From Klenkia brasiliensis (GTDB lineage Bacteria > Actinomycetota > Actinomycetes > Mycobacteriales > Geodermatophilaceae), in contig NZ_FNCF01000001.1 in assembly GCF_900100695.1 (NCBI RefSeq), positions 822,619 to 886,618 on the forward strand: a DNA stretch of 64,000 bases, read 5' to 3'. Positions within the stretch are counted from its first letter, which is position 1; each line of letters begins with the position of its first letter. The notes beneath the pieces were generated by a model. The model was not told where the DNA came from. It made no database searches and saw only the letters and a program-made list of their open reading frames with translations. Below, in pieces: positions 25,491 to 32,948 of the stretch. The translations under genes and the position numbers were made by a program.

Positions 25491-26717
25491 ATGGACGAGA
25501 CCCAGCCGCTGAGCCGCGCCGGCGAGGTGCTGCGCGCCCACCCCTTCGCGGTGGACGTCGGCATCGCGGTGGCGCTCGGGCTGGTCACCGTCGTCCTCGG
25601 CGGCGGCGGTGTGGGCACGGCGACCGACGTCCTGGTCTCCCTCGGCCTGCTCGTCCCGCTGGCCTGGCGGCGCACCGCGCCCGTGCCGGCGGCCGCGGTG
25701 GTCGCCGTCGTCGGGCTGGCGCAGGTGGGGCTGACCAGCTCGTTCCTCGCGGCGAACGTCGCCGTCCCGATGATGGTCTACGCGCTGGCCGCCTACGCCC
25801 CGCGCTGGGCCTCCCGGACCGGGCTGGCCCTGGGCCTGCTGGGGGCCGGGGTGGCCGCCCTGCGCTACTTCGGCGGCTACTCCTACAGCGCCGGGTCACC
25901 GGTGTTCTACGGCCGCGGGCTGCTCGACCTGGCCCTCACCGCCGGGGCGATCGGCGTGCTGGTGGTGGCCTGCTGGGCGATCGGCACGGTCAAGCGCGGG
26001 CGCATCCAGCGCGAGGCCGCGCTGGCCGAGCGCGCCCAGCTGCTGGAGCTCGAGCGCGACCAGGAGATGCGGCTGGCGGCCACCACCGAGCGGGCCCGGA
26101 TCGCCCGCGAGATGCACGACGTCGTCGCGCACTCCCTGTCCGTGGTGATCGCCCAGGCCGACGGCGGCCGGTACGCCGGCCGTGCCGACCCCGAGGCCGC
26201 GGTCGGGGCGCTGGAGGAGATCGCGGCCACCGGCCGGCAGGCGCTGGCCGACATGCGGGCCCTGCTGGGCGTGCTGCGCGAGGACGGCGGCCAGGAGTTC
26301 GCGCCCCAGCCCGACGTCGCCGCCGTCCCCGCGCTGGTCGACGACGTGCGGCGCAGCGGGCTGGACATCGACCTGCTCGTGGAGGGCGAGCCGCGCGACC
26401 TGCCCACCGGCTCCCAGCTGGCCGCCTACCGGATCGTGCAGGAGTCGCTGACCAACGTGCTCAAGCACGCCGGGCCGGCCAGCCGGGCCTGGGTGCGGCT
26501 GCAGTGGCGCACCGACGCGCTGGAGCTGTCCGTGCTCGACGACGGCCGCGGCGCGGCGGCGGCGATCGTCGACCCCGAGGGCCGCGACGGCCTGGGCCAG
26601 GGGCTGACCGGGATGCGGGAGCGGGCCCAGCTGCACGGCGGCCGGCTGGAGGCCGGGCCCCGGCACGGCGGCGGGTTCGGCGTGCACGCGGTGCTGCCCT
26701 ACGGTCGATCCCGATGA
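25491..26717 (+). CDS. NarL-type sensor histidine kinase
   Basis: This 408-residue membrane histidine kinase has about five N-terminal hydrophobic segments (residues about 20-170) and a coiled linker (GRIQREAALAERAQLLELER). A HisKA_3 domain follows, with the phospho-accepting His in ERARIAREMHDVVAHSLSVV, then a HATPase domain (YRIVQESLTNVLKHAG; DDGRGAAAA; GLTGMRERAQLHGG). There is no recognisable extracellular sensor domain, so it may sense the membrane itself as DesK-type kinases do. Its stop overlaps the start of its response regulator (ATGA), so the pair is translated together. Confidence 0.93.
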   Translation: MDETQPLSRAGEVLRAHPFAVDVGIAVALGLVTVVLGGGGVGTATDVLVSLGLLVPLAWRRTAPVPAAAVVAVVGLAQVGLTSSFLAANVAVPMMVYALAAYAPRWASRTGLALGLLGAGVAALRYFGGYSYSAGSPVFYGRGLLDLALTAGAIGVLVVACWAIGTVKRGRIQREAALAERAQLLELERDQEMRLAATTERARIAREMHDVVAHSLSVVIAQADGGRYAGRADPEAAVGALEEIAATGRQALADMRALLGVLREDGGQEFAPQPDVAAVPALVDDVRRSGLDIDLLVEGEPRDLPTGSQLAAYRIVQESLTNVLKHAGPASRAWVRLQWRTDALELSVLDDGRGAAAAIVDPEGRDGLGQGLTGMRERAQLHGGRLEAGPRHGGGFGVHAVLPYGRSR

Positions 26718-27409
26718 CGATCCGGGTGGTGCTGGTCGACGACCAGCAGATGGTGCGCGCCGGGTTCCGCATGGTGATCGACTCCCAGCCCGACCTGCAG
26801 GTCGTCGGCGAGGCAGGGGACGGCGGCGCGGCCGTCGAGCTGCTCGCGCGCACCCGCGCCGACGTCGTCCTCATGGACATCCGGATGCCCGGCACCGACG
26901 GCATCGAGGCCACCCGCCAGGTCACCGCCCTGCCCGACCCGCCGCGGGTGGTCGTGCTGACCACCTTCGACCTCGACGAGTACGTCGTCGCGGCGATCGG
27001 CGCCGGCGCCAGCGGCTTCCTGCTCAAGGACGCCGCGCCCGAGGAGATGCTCGCCGCGGTGCGCACGGTGCACGCCGGCGACTCGGTGATCGCGGCCAGC
27101 TCGACCCGGCGGCTGCTGCAGCACGTGGCGCCGATGCTGCGCGGCGGCGCCGTGGCCGCCCCGGGCACCCCGGACCCGACGCTGGCCGAGCTGACCCCGC
27201 GGGAGACCGAGGTGCTCGTGCAGATGGCCTACGGCGCCTCGAACACCGAGATCGCCCGCGGCCTGTACGTCAGCGAGGCCACCGTGAAGACCCACGTCGG
27301 ACGGGTGCTGGCCAAGACCGGGTCGCGCGACCGGGTGCAGGCGGTGGTGCTGGCCTACCGGTCGGGGCTGGTGCACCCGGCCGACCTGCTGCGCGACGCC
27401 GGCGGCTGA
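26714..27409 (+). CDS. NarL/FixJ-family response regulator
   Basis: This 231-residue response regulator has a receiver domain (VVLVDDQQMVRAGFRMVI; phospho-acceptor Asp in VVLMDIRMPGTDG; VVLTTFDLDEY; GFLLKDAAPEEM) and a C-terminal LuxR-type HTH (LTPRETEVLVQMAYGASNTE, then GLYVSEATVKTHVGRVL). It is coupled by a 4-bp overlap to the sensor kinase gene. No dedicated target operon is adjacent; the downstream genes run convergently. It is similar in layout to DesR/LiaR-type regulators; the signal is unknown. Confidence 0.95.
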   Translation: MTIRVVLVDDQQMVRAGFRMVIDSQPDLQVVGEAGDGGAAVELLARTRADVVLMDIRMPGTDGIEATRQVTALPDPPRVVVLTTFDLDEYVVAAIGAGASGFLLKDAAPEEMLAAVRTVHAGDSVIAASSTRRLLQHVAPMLRGGAVAAPGTPDPTLAELTPRETEVLVQMAYGASNTEIARGLYVSEATVKTHVGRVLAKTGSRDRVQAVVLAYRSGLVHPADLLRDAGG

Positions 27410-27422
27410 GGGCGGGGCCGGC

Positions 27423-27758
27423 TCAGCGGTCGGCGGCCATCCGGGCGGCCTTGCGCAGCGCGGCCAGCTCGCCGGGCTCGACGCGCAGCGCACCGGTGAT
27501 GACGGCGTCGTCGACGTCGGCCCACTCGATCTCGGCCCACAGCCCGCCGCCGAGGTCGTCGACGTCGGGCTGCACGGTGAGCAACCCGGCGGCCAGCAGC
27601 GTGAACGGGCCCGGGCCCTGGTCGATGACCAGCTGCAGGGCGTTCTCCAGCTCGGCGTCGCCGTAGGCGGTGCGCACCAGCGCGACCTCGAGCTCCTCGG
27701 CCGTCCAGATCCCGAGGAGCTGCGGCCGGCCCGGCCACGGGTCCCGGGGTTCGATCAC
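27423..27758 (-). CDS. Hypothetical acidic protein, last gene after mysD
   Basis: I do not recognise this 111-residue protein. It is acidic and soluble, without signal peptide or membrane segment, and contains TAEELEVALVRTAYGDAELE, GPGPFTLLAAGLLTVQPD and a C-terminal basic helix ELAALRKAARMAADR. The start is GTG 27758, 9 bp downstream of the mysD stop on the same strand, so it may be the final gene of the sunscreen operon. Equally it could be an independent small gene read through from it. It is convergent with the response regulator, 13 bp apart. Confidence 0.65.
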   Translation of the reverse strand: MIEPRDPWPGRPQLLGIWTAEELEVALVRTAYGDAELENALQLVIDQGPGPFTLLAAGLLTVQPDVDDLGGGLWAEIEWADVDDAVITGALRVEPGELAALRKAARMAADR

Positions 27759-27767
27759 CCGGGAAGG

Positions 27768-28796
27768 TTACGAGGGCCGGCGGTCCCCTGCAGCGCGGGC
27801 CAGGGCGGAGGCGACCGCGGCGTCGAGCAGCTCGGGCAGCTCGATCCCCGCGGCGCGGGCCATCGTGGGCACCACGCTCTGCCGGGCGAAGGAGTTGTAC
27901 AGCCCGGCCTCGAGGAACCAGGGCACCCCGTCGGGGTCGACCCGGAAGTCGAACAGCGAGTAGTCCCGGCAGCCCATGGCGGTGTGGCAGGCCAGCGCCG
28001 CCTCCTGCACCGGGCCGGTGACCGGGTCGGCGGGGTCCACGATCCAGACCGTCGGGGTGTCCTTGGCCATCAGCCCCAGGCTGCCGTCGTCGGCGCGGCG
28101 GATCTTGTCCTCGGCGGTGCGCACCGGGTGGTCGGCGCTGAGGCCGTACTCCTCCAGCGGCAGCGCCACCAGCTCGCCGTCGCGCTCCACCACGCCGCAG
28201 CGGACCTCGCGGCCGAGCGGCACGAACTCCTCGACCAGCGCGTGCGACGACTCCGCCCACGCGGCGTCCAGCGCGGCCGGCAGCTGGTCGGCGGCGGTGA
28301 CCAGGCCGATGCCGGCGGAGTTGTCGGCGTCCACGGGCTTGACCACCAGGGGCGGGGCCAGCGCCGTCGTCCCACCGGGGGCGACCACCTCGCCGGCCGG
28401 CACCCGGACGCCGGCGGCGGCCACCACGGCGCGGGCGCGGGCCTTGTGCGCGCCGAGCGCCATCACGTCGGCGGTGTTGCCGACGAAGGGGATGCCCAGC
28501 ACGTCCAGCAGCGCCCGGTAGGAGGTCATCCCCGGGATGCAGAACATCTGCGGCAGCGCGACGTCGGGGCGCAGCGCGACCAGCCGGGCGAGCGCGTCGC
28601 CGATCGGCAGCGGCTGCGCCGCATCCAGCTCGGCCAGCGAGGCGGGGAACCGCCAGGAGCCGTCCGGGGAGACGTGCGCGACCACGTGCTCGTGGCGGTC
28701 GCCCACGTTGGCCAGGCAGTCGGCGGCGTAGAGCCGGGACAGGTCGTCCATGAACGCGCTGGTCGGGGACCCGACCAGGTGCAGCACGCGGCTCAT
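27768..28796 (-). CDS. mysD: MysD: D-Ala-D-Ala-ligase-like ATP-grasp enzyme of MAA biosynthesis
   Basis: This 342-residue ATP-grasp ligase is predicted to join a second amino acid to mycosporine-glycine, giving a disubstituted mycosporine-like amino acid such as shinorine (Ser) or porphyra-334 (Thr). It closely follows the cyanobacterial MysD pattern: HLVGSPTSAFMDDLSRLYA, LPQMFCIPGMTSYRALLDVL, PFVGNTADVMALGAHKARA, PPLVVKPVDADNSAGIGLV, GREVRCGVVERDGELVALPL and YSLFDFRVDPDGVPWFLEAG. The stop of mysC and this ATG overlap by one base (TGATG), so the genes are coupled. Ordinary Ddl enzymes lack the MysD-specific phrases. The amino acid used cannot be read from sequence. Confidence 0.93.
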   Translation of the reverse strand: MSRVLHLVGSPTSAFMDDLSRLYAADCLANVGDRHEHVVAHVSPDGSWRFPASLAELDAAQPLPIGDALARLVALRPDVALPQMFCIPGMTSYRALLDVLGIPFVGNTADVMALGAHKARARAVVAAAGVRVPAGEVVAPGGTTALAPPLVVKPVDADNSAGIGLVTAADQLPAALDAAWAESSHALVEEFVPLGREVRCGVVERDGELVALPLEEYGLSADHPVRTAEDKIRRADDGSLGLMAKDTPTVWIVDPADPVTGPVQEAALACHTAMGCRDYSLFDFRVDPDGVPWFLEAGLYNSFARQSVVPTMARAAGIELPELLDAAVASALARAAGDRRPS

Positions 28797-30067
28797 CAGT
28801 CCCCCGCCGGTTGCACGAGCTTGCCGATGTTGAAGTCGATCCGGCTCCACGCCCCGCGCGAGCGCAGGCTGCGCAGGAGCAGCAAGGGGATCTGCACGTG
28901 GTGCAGCACCAGGTAGGGCAGCGGGTCGGCCCGGTCGAAGACGGCGTCGGTGCCCTCCCGGACCACCCGCCACCGGGCCGGCGCCGTCCGCGGGTCGCTG
29001 AGCGCGCGCCACAGCTCGTGGTAGGTCCAGTAGGTGGGCCGGCTGCCCGGCCGCGGCTCGAGCGGGACGTCGCGTGCGTGCAGGTAGGCGTCGGCCAGGC
29101 CGGGGTGGTCGTGGAACATCGTGATCGCCGAGTGCGTGCGCGGGTTGCACTCGATGGCGAAGGGCGTGCCGTCCTCGGCCTCGATGAAGTCCAGCGACAC
29201 CTGGCCGGTGCCGCCCAGCGCGGCCGCGAAGCGGGTGGCCCACTCCCGGATCCGGGGCCGGTCGACCTGGGTGTAGTTGACCTGGAAGGCCGACGACGGG
29301 CAGCAGCACCACACGGTGACCACGCCGTCCCGGACCGTGGAGTGCGTGCAGACCTCGGTGCCGGTGACGAACTCCTGCAGGATCCAGGGGTTGTCCGGGC
29401 TGATCGGCTTGCCGGCCACGAACGCCGCGGTCTCCGCGCGGGTCGGCCGGGGCAGCGGGGTGAGGTCCAGGCGGTGCACCGGGTCGTAGGCGATCGACTT
29501 GAGCACGTAGGGCCGGGTCGAGCGGGTGAAGTCGAACTCCAGCACCTGCTGCGGGTCGGTGATCCGGTGCGTGTCCGGCACCGACAGGCCCAGCGAGGCG
29601 GCCAGCGCGGTGAAGGCGTGCTTGTCGTCCAGGGTGCGCACGGTGGCGGCGTCCAGGCTCAGCACCTCGCAGTGCCCGGCCAGCACCTCGGCGGCCGCGG
29701 CGTCGAACTCCGAGGCCACGGGCGAGCAGACCGGCACGTAGAGGTCGACGCCCTCGGCCCGGACGACGTCGAGCAGCGCGGCCGCGTAGCCGGGGTCCCG
29801 GGGGTCGGGGACGACGTGGAAGGCGTGCACGGCGCGGGAGAACCGGTGCCCGGTGAACCGGTAGGCGGCCTTCTCCACCAGCACCACGCGGTGCCCGGCG
29901 GCGGCGAAGGACCGGGCCAGCTGCAGCGCCTTGGTCATCTTGCCGCCGCTGATGAGCACCGTGCGCCGGTCGGCCGCCGGCGCGGGCCGGGCCGGGCGGG
30001 TGGTCAGCAGCGCCGCCGCGGTGACCGCGAGGTCGACCGGGAGGGTCAGCGCGAGCCCGGCCAGCAC
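28796..30067 (-). CDS. mysC: MysC: ATP-grasp ligase making mycosporine-glycine
   Basis: This ATP-grasp enzyme is predicted to attach glycine to 4-deoxygadusol. The match to cyanobacterial MysC is extensive: LISGGKMTKALQLARSFAAA, YVPVCSPVASEFDAAAAEVL, PYVLKSIAYDPVHRLDLTPL, GTEVCTHSTVRDG, SLDFIEAEDGTPFAIECNPR, THSAITMFHDHPG and the C-terminal SRIDFNIGKLV. A hydrophobic N-terminal segment precedes the ATP-grasp region, as in MysC homologues. The first conventional start is GTG 30067 (423 residues) with a poor ribosome-binding site, 71 bp after the dioxygenase stop. An in-frame CTG at 30142 would overlap that stop as CTGA, matching the overlaps elsewhere in the operon and adding 25 residues. The start is therefore unsettled. 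Confidence 0.93.
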   Translation of the reverse strand: MLAGLALTLPVDLAVTAAALLTTRPARPAPAADRRTVLISGGKMTKALQLARSFAAAGHRVVLVEKAAYRFTGHRFSRAVHAFHVVPDPRDPGYAAALLDVVRAEGVDLYVPVCSPVASEFDAAAAEVLAGHCEVLSLDAATVRTLDDKHAFTALAASLGLSVPDTHRITDPQQVLEFDFTRSTRPYVLKSIAYDPVHRLDLTPLPRPTRAETAAFVAGKPISPDNPWILQEFVTGTEVCTHSTVRDGVVTVWCCCPSSAFQVNYTQVDRPRIREWATRFAAALGGTGQVSLDFIEAEDGTPFAIECNPRTHSAITMFHDHPGLADAYLHARDVPLEPRPGSRPTYWTYHELWRALSDPRTAPARWRVVREGTDAVFDRADPLPYLVLHHVQIPLLLLRSLRSRGAWSRIDFNIGKLVQPAGD

Positions 30068-30138
30068 CGCCAGCGAGCGGCCCGGGGTGGGCCGGACCGG
30101 CGCGTCCTCGCCCGTGCGGGGCCGGGCGGGAGCCGCGG

Positions 30139-30927
30139 TCAGCGGGTCGCCCCGTGGTCGCGGACCATCCCCCGGTGCATCACCCGGTCGCCCACCACCA
30201 CGGAGTGGTCGCCGCGGTGCAGCACGCAGGCGTTGTCCCACATGACCACGTCGCCGGGCGCCCAGCGGTGGGCGAGGGCGTGGGCCTCGTCGGTGGAGTG
30301 CGCGTACAGCTCCCCGACCAGCTCGGCGGCCTCGTCGTCGGGCAGCCCGCTCACCGCCGCGCACCGCTTCGGGGTGGTGAGGAACAGCGCCGGCCGGCCG
30401 GTCAGCGGGTGCGGCCGCACCACCGGGTGCTCGGCCTCGGTCTCGTCGTCCGGGCCCAGCAGGCCGGGGTCGATGCCGGTCACCACGTGCCGGATGGTGC
30501 GGCCCTCGACCCGCTCCCGCAGCTGCGCCGGCAGCGTCTCCAGCGCCCGGTACTGGTCGGTGAACACCGTCTCGCCGCCCTGGGCGGGGATCTCCACCGC
30601 CCGCAGCGCGGTGTAGGCCGGCGGGGTGGACAGGTAGGAGCTGTCCACGTGGAAGGTGCTGCGCGGCGGCTCGGACCGGCCGACGTTGCTGATCACGTTG
30701 AGGTCGGGGTACCCCTCGACCGGCGTCTCGCCGGCGGTGAAGGTGAGCGGGCCGAACGCCTGCAGGAAGGCCAGGAAGGCGTCGTCGTCCACGTGCTGGC
30801 CGGGCAGCACGACGACGCCGTGCTCGGCGAGGGCGGCGCGCAGCCCGGCGACGTCCTCGGGGGTGACGGCACCGACGTCGACACCGGTGACCTGGGCGCC
30901 CAGCGGCGCCAGCGGGGTGGTCTGCAC
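30139..30927 (-). CDS. TauD/TfdA-type Fe(II)/2-oxoglutarate dioxygenase within the MAA operon
   Basis: This 262-residue non-heme iron dioxygenase is of the taurine-dioxygenase family. Visible ligands are His93-Val-Asp95 in STFHVDSSYLSTPP, the distal His237 in NACVLHRGD, and a 2-oxoglutarate-binding Arg252 in RVMHRGMVRD. QGGETVFTDQYRALE and RPHPLTGRPALFL are typical TauD family stretches. The start is GTG 30927 with GAGGAG; its leader overlaps the mysB stop (gap 8 bp), so it is a genuine operon member between mysB and mysC. It could hydroxylate, demethylate or oxidatively decarboxylate an MAA intermediate or product. In cyanobacteria such tailoring is done by MysH, which belongs to a different (PhyH-like) dioxygenase family. 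The substrate is unknown. Confidence 0.9.
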   Translation of the reverse strand: MQTTPLAPLGAQVTGVDVGAVTPEDVAGLRAALAEHGVVVLPGQHVDDDAFLAFLQAFGPLTFTAGETPVEGYPDLNVISNVGRSEPPRSTFHVDSSYLSTPPAYTALRAVEIPAQGGETVFTDQYRALETLPAQLRERVEGRTIRHVVTGIDPGLLGPDDETEAEHPVVRPHPLTGRPALFLTTPKRCAAVSGLPDDEAAELVGELYAHSTDEAHALAHRWAPGDVVMWDNACVLHRGDHSVVVGDRVMHRGMVRDHGATR

Positions 30928-30935
30928 GGTTCTCC

Positions 30936-31709
30936 TCAGGGGGTGGTGCGGCGGACCAGGGTGATCCCGTCGCGGAGGGGCACCAGCACCTGCTCGACCC
31001 GGGGGTCGGCGGTCAGCCGGTCGTTGAACGCGGCGATCGCCGCACCGTTGGGGGTGTCCGGGCCGGCCCAGGGCTGGCCCTGCATGAGGGTGTTGTCCAC
31101 CGCGACCAGCCCGCCCGGGGCGAGCAGGCCGCCGTCCAGCACGGCGTCGAGGTAGCCGGCGTACCCGGCCTTGTCGGCGTCGACGAACACGACGTCGAAG
31201 ACCTGGCCCTCGGCGGACAGCTCGGCCAGCGTGTCCGCCGCCGGGCCCACCCGGACGTCGATGCGCGCCCCGACGGGGAAGCACCGCTGCGCGAACGCGG
31301 CCACCTCCGGGTCCAGCTCGCAGGCGACCACCTCGCCGCCCTCGGGCAGGACCTGCGCCATGGCCAGCGCCGAGTAGCCGGTGAACATGCCCAGCTCCAG
31401 CACCCGCCGGGCACCGGTCAGGCGCAGCAGGAACTGCAGGAACCGGCCCTCGACGTGCCCGGAGAGCATCTCGGCCTCCAGCGACCCCGACCAGGGTGCC
31501 GACCGGGTCGCCCCGGCGAGCGCGGTGAGCTCGGCCGACTCGGGGGACGTGTGCCGCTCCAGGTAGGGCTCGAAGCCCACGGCCAGGTCGCGGATGCCCT
31601 CGAGCTCGGCGCGCAGGCCCGGCTCGACGGCGTCGAGCCGGGCGCAGACGGCGTCCAGCCGCGCCGCCAGGATGCCCAGCGGCGTGACCGGACGCAGCCC
31701 CGACGTCAC
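30936..31709 (-). CDS. mysB: MysB: O-methyltransferase forming 4-deoxygadusol
   Basis: This 257-residue SAM-dependent O-methyltransferase of the caffeoyl-CoA/catechol family converts desmethyl-4-deoxygadusol to 4-deoxygadusol in the MAA pathway. The sequence EAEMLSGHVEGRFLQFLLRL, followed by RRVLELGMFTGYSALAMAQV, is nearly a signature of MysB. Further SAM-fold motifs are VVACELDPEVAAFA, FDVVFVDADKAGYAGY and LVAVDNTLMQGQPW (metal-binding D/N). The start is GTG 31709, overlapping the mysA stop (GTGA). Upstream open frame is Arg/Ala-rich shadow of mysA and is excluded. Confidence 0.92.
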   Translation of the reverse strand: MTSGLRPVTPLGILAARLDAVCARLDAVEPGLRAELEGIRDLAVGFEPYLERHTSPESAELTALAGATRSAPWSGSLEAEMLSGHVEGRFLQFLLRLTGARRVLELGMFTGYSALAMAQVLPEGGEVVACELDPEVAAFAQRCFPVGARIDVRVGPAADTLAELSAEGQVFDVVFVDADKAGYAGYLDAVLDGGLLAPGGLVAVDNTLMQGQPWAGPDTPNGAAIAAFNDRLTADPRVEQVLVPLRDGITLVRRTTP

Positions 31710-32938
31710 GGCGCCTGCACGACCGGGCTGGTGCGCGGGACCATGAACGCGTCGACGCCCTCGCCGCCGCGGGGCAGCCCGGCGACGACCTCGCGGTGCA
31801 GCTGCAGCGTCTCCACGAGCTCGTCGTCGGAGACGTCGTTCATGAACGTGCACTCCCCGATCGGCTTCGGCGCCGCGGCGCGCAGCAGCCCGTCGCGGGT
31901 CTGCAGGATCGACCGGGTGGACCCGACCAGCAGCTCCGGCGTCAGGTACGGGCTGTCCACGGTCAGGCCCAGCCGGCTGAACAGGGCCAGCACCCGGTCG
32001 CGGTCCTCGACGGAGATGTAGCCGCGGCGGGCGGCCAGGGTGGCCGAGTAGGCCATGTCGACCGAGATGGCGTGCCCGTGGAAGTAGGGCACCTCGGGCG
32101 TCAGCTCGAGCGTCGGGCTCCAGGTGTGGCCGTAGGCGATCACCCGGTCCAGGTCCAGCTCGGCGAGGTTGGGCACCTCGAGCTGCAGCATGGTCTCGAT
32201 CGCCTCGTCGGTGACCTGGTCGGCGACCTTGCGGATCTCCGGGGTCCCGTCGAGGTGGCCGAAGCCGGTGCGCAGCAGCTCCTCGCCGTGCTCGTCGAGC
32301 AGGTCGAACACCGTCCGGTTGGCCACCACGGCGATCTTGATCAGCTCGGCCATGCCGTTGCGGACCTGGTCCTCGGCGAGGCTGGCCAGGAACGAGAAGT
32401 CCAGGAAGACCGTCGAGGAGGCGTGGTAGGCGCCGAGCCGGTTCTTGGCCTTGCCGTGGTTGACCGCGACCTTGATCGAGACGCTGGCGTCGATCAGCCC
32501 GATGAGGGTGGTGGGGATGCGGATGTAGGGGGTCGACCGCTTGTAGGCCGCGCAGGCGAACCCGGCGACGTCGGTGACCAGCCCGCCGCCGACCACCAGC
32601 GGGGCCTCGGTGCGCAGCAGGCCGTAGGCGCCGAAGGCGTCGACCAGCCGCTCCAGGGTGGACAGCGTCTTGTCGGTCTCGGCGATGGCCACCGGGATGA
32701 CCGTGAGCTCCACGCCGGCCGCGGCGAAGTAGGCCTCCATCGCCTCGCGGTGCAGGGCGAGCACGTTCTCGTCGACGACGGCCAGGCAGCGGCCGGCCTC
32801 GCGGTAGCAGTCGGCCAGCTGCGGGTTGTGCGGGGCGAACACGCCGTCCACGGGGACCAGGCGGTACTCGGTGCGGTGCACGGCCTCGACGGCGAAGCCG
32901 CCGTCGGTGCGGGTGACGGATGAGCTGACGGTGGTCAT
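31706..32938 (-). CDS. mysA: MysA: sedoheptulose-7-phosphate cyclase (desmethyl-4-deoxygadusol synthase)
   Basis: This 410-residue sugar-phosphate cyclase of the dehydroquinate-synthase superfamily turns sedoheptulose 7-phosphate into desmethyl-4-deoxygadusol, the first committed step of MAA synthesis. NAD-binding and catalytic features are VVGGGLVTDVAGFACAAYKR, PYIRIPTTLIGLIDASVSIK and KAKNRLGAYHAS. Metal ligands are expected from NGMAELIKIA (Glu), AYGHTWSPTLEL (His) and FHGHAISVDMAYS (His). The related 2-epi-5-epi-valiolone synthases share this fold; the DDGS assignment rests mainly on the adjoining mysB, mysC and mysD. The start is ATG 32938, 10 bp after the HAD-like gene. Confidence 0.9.
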   Translation of the reverse strand: MTTVSSSVTRTDGGFAVEAVHRTEYRLVPVDGVFAPHNPQLADCYREAGRCLAVVDENVLALHREAMEAYFAAAGVELTVIPVAIAETDKTLSTLERLVDAFGAYGLLRTEAPLVVGGGLVTDVAGFACAAYKRSTPYIRIPTTLIGLIDASVSIKVAVNHGKAKNRLGAYHASSTVFLDFSFLASLAEDQVRNGMAELIKIAVVANRTVFDLLDEHGEELLRTGFGHLDGTPEIRKVADQVTDEAIETMLQLEVPNLAELDLDRVIAYGHTWSPTLELTPEVPYFHGHAISVDMAYSATLAARRGYISVEDRDRVLALFSRLGLTVDSPYLTPELLVGSTRSILQTRDGLLRAAAPKPIGECTFMNDVSDDELVETLQLHREVVAGLPRGGEGVDAFMVPRTSPVVQAP

Positions 32939-32948
32939 CGGGGTCCTC

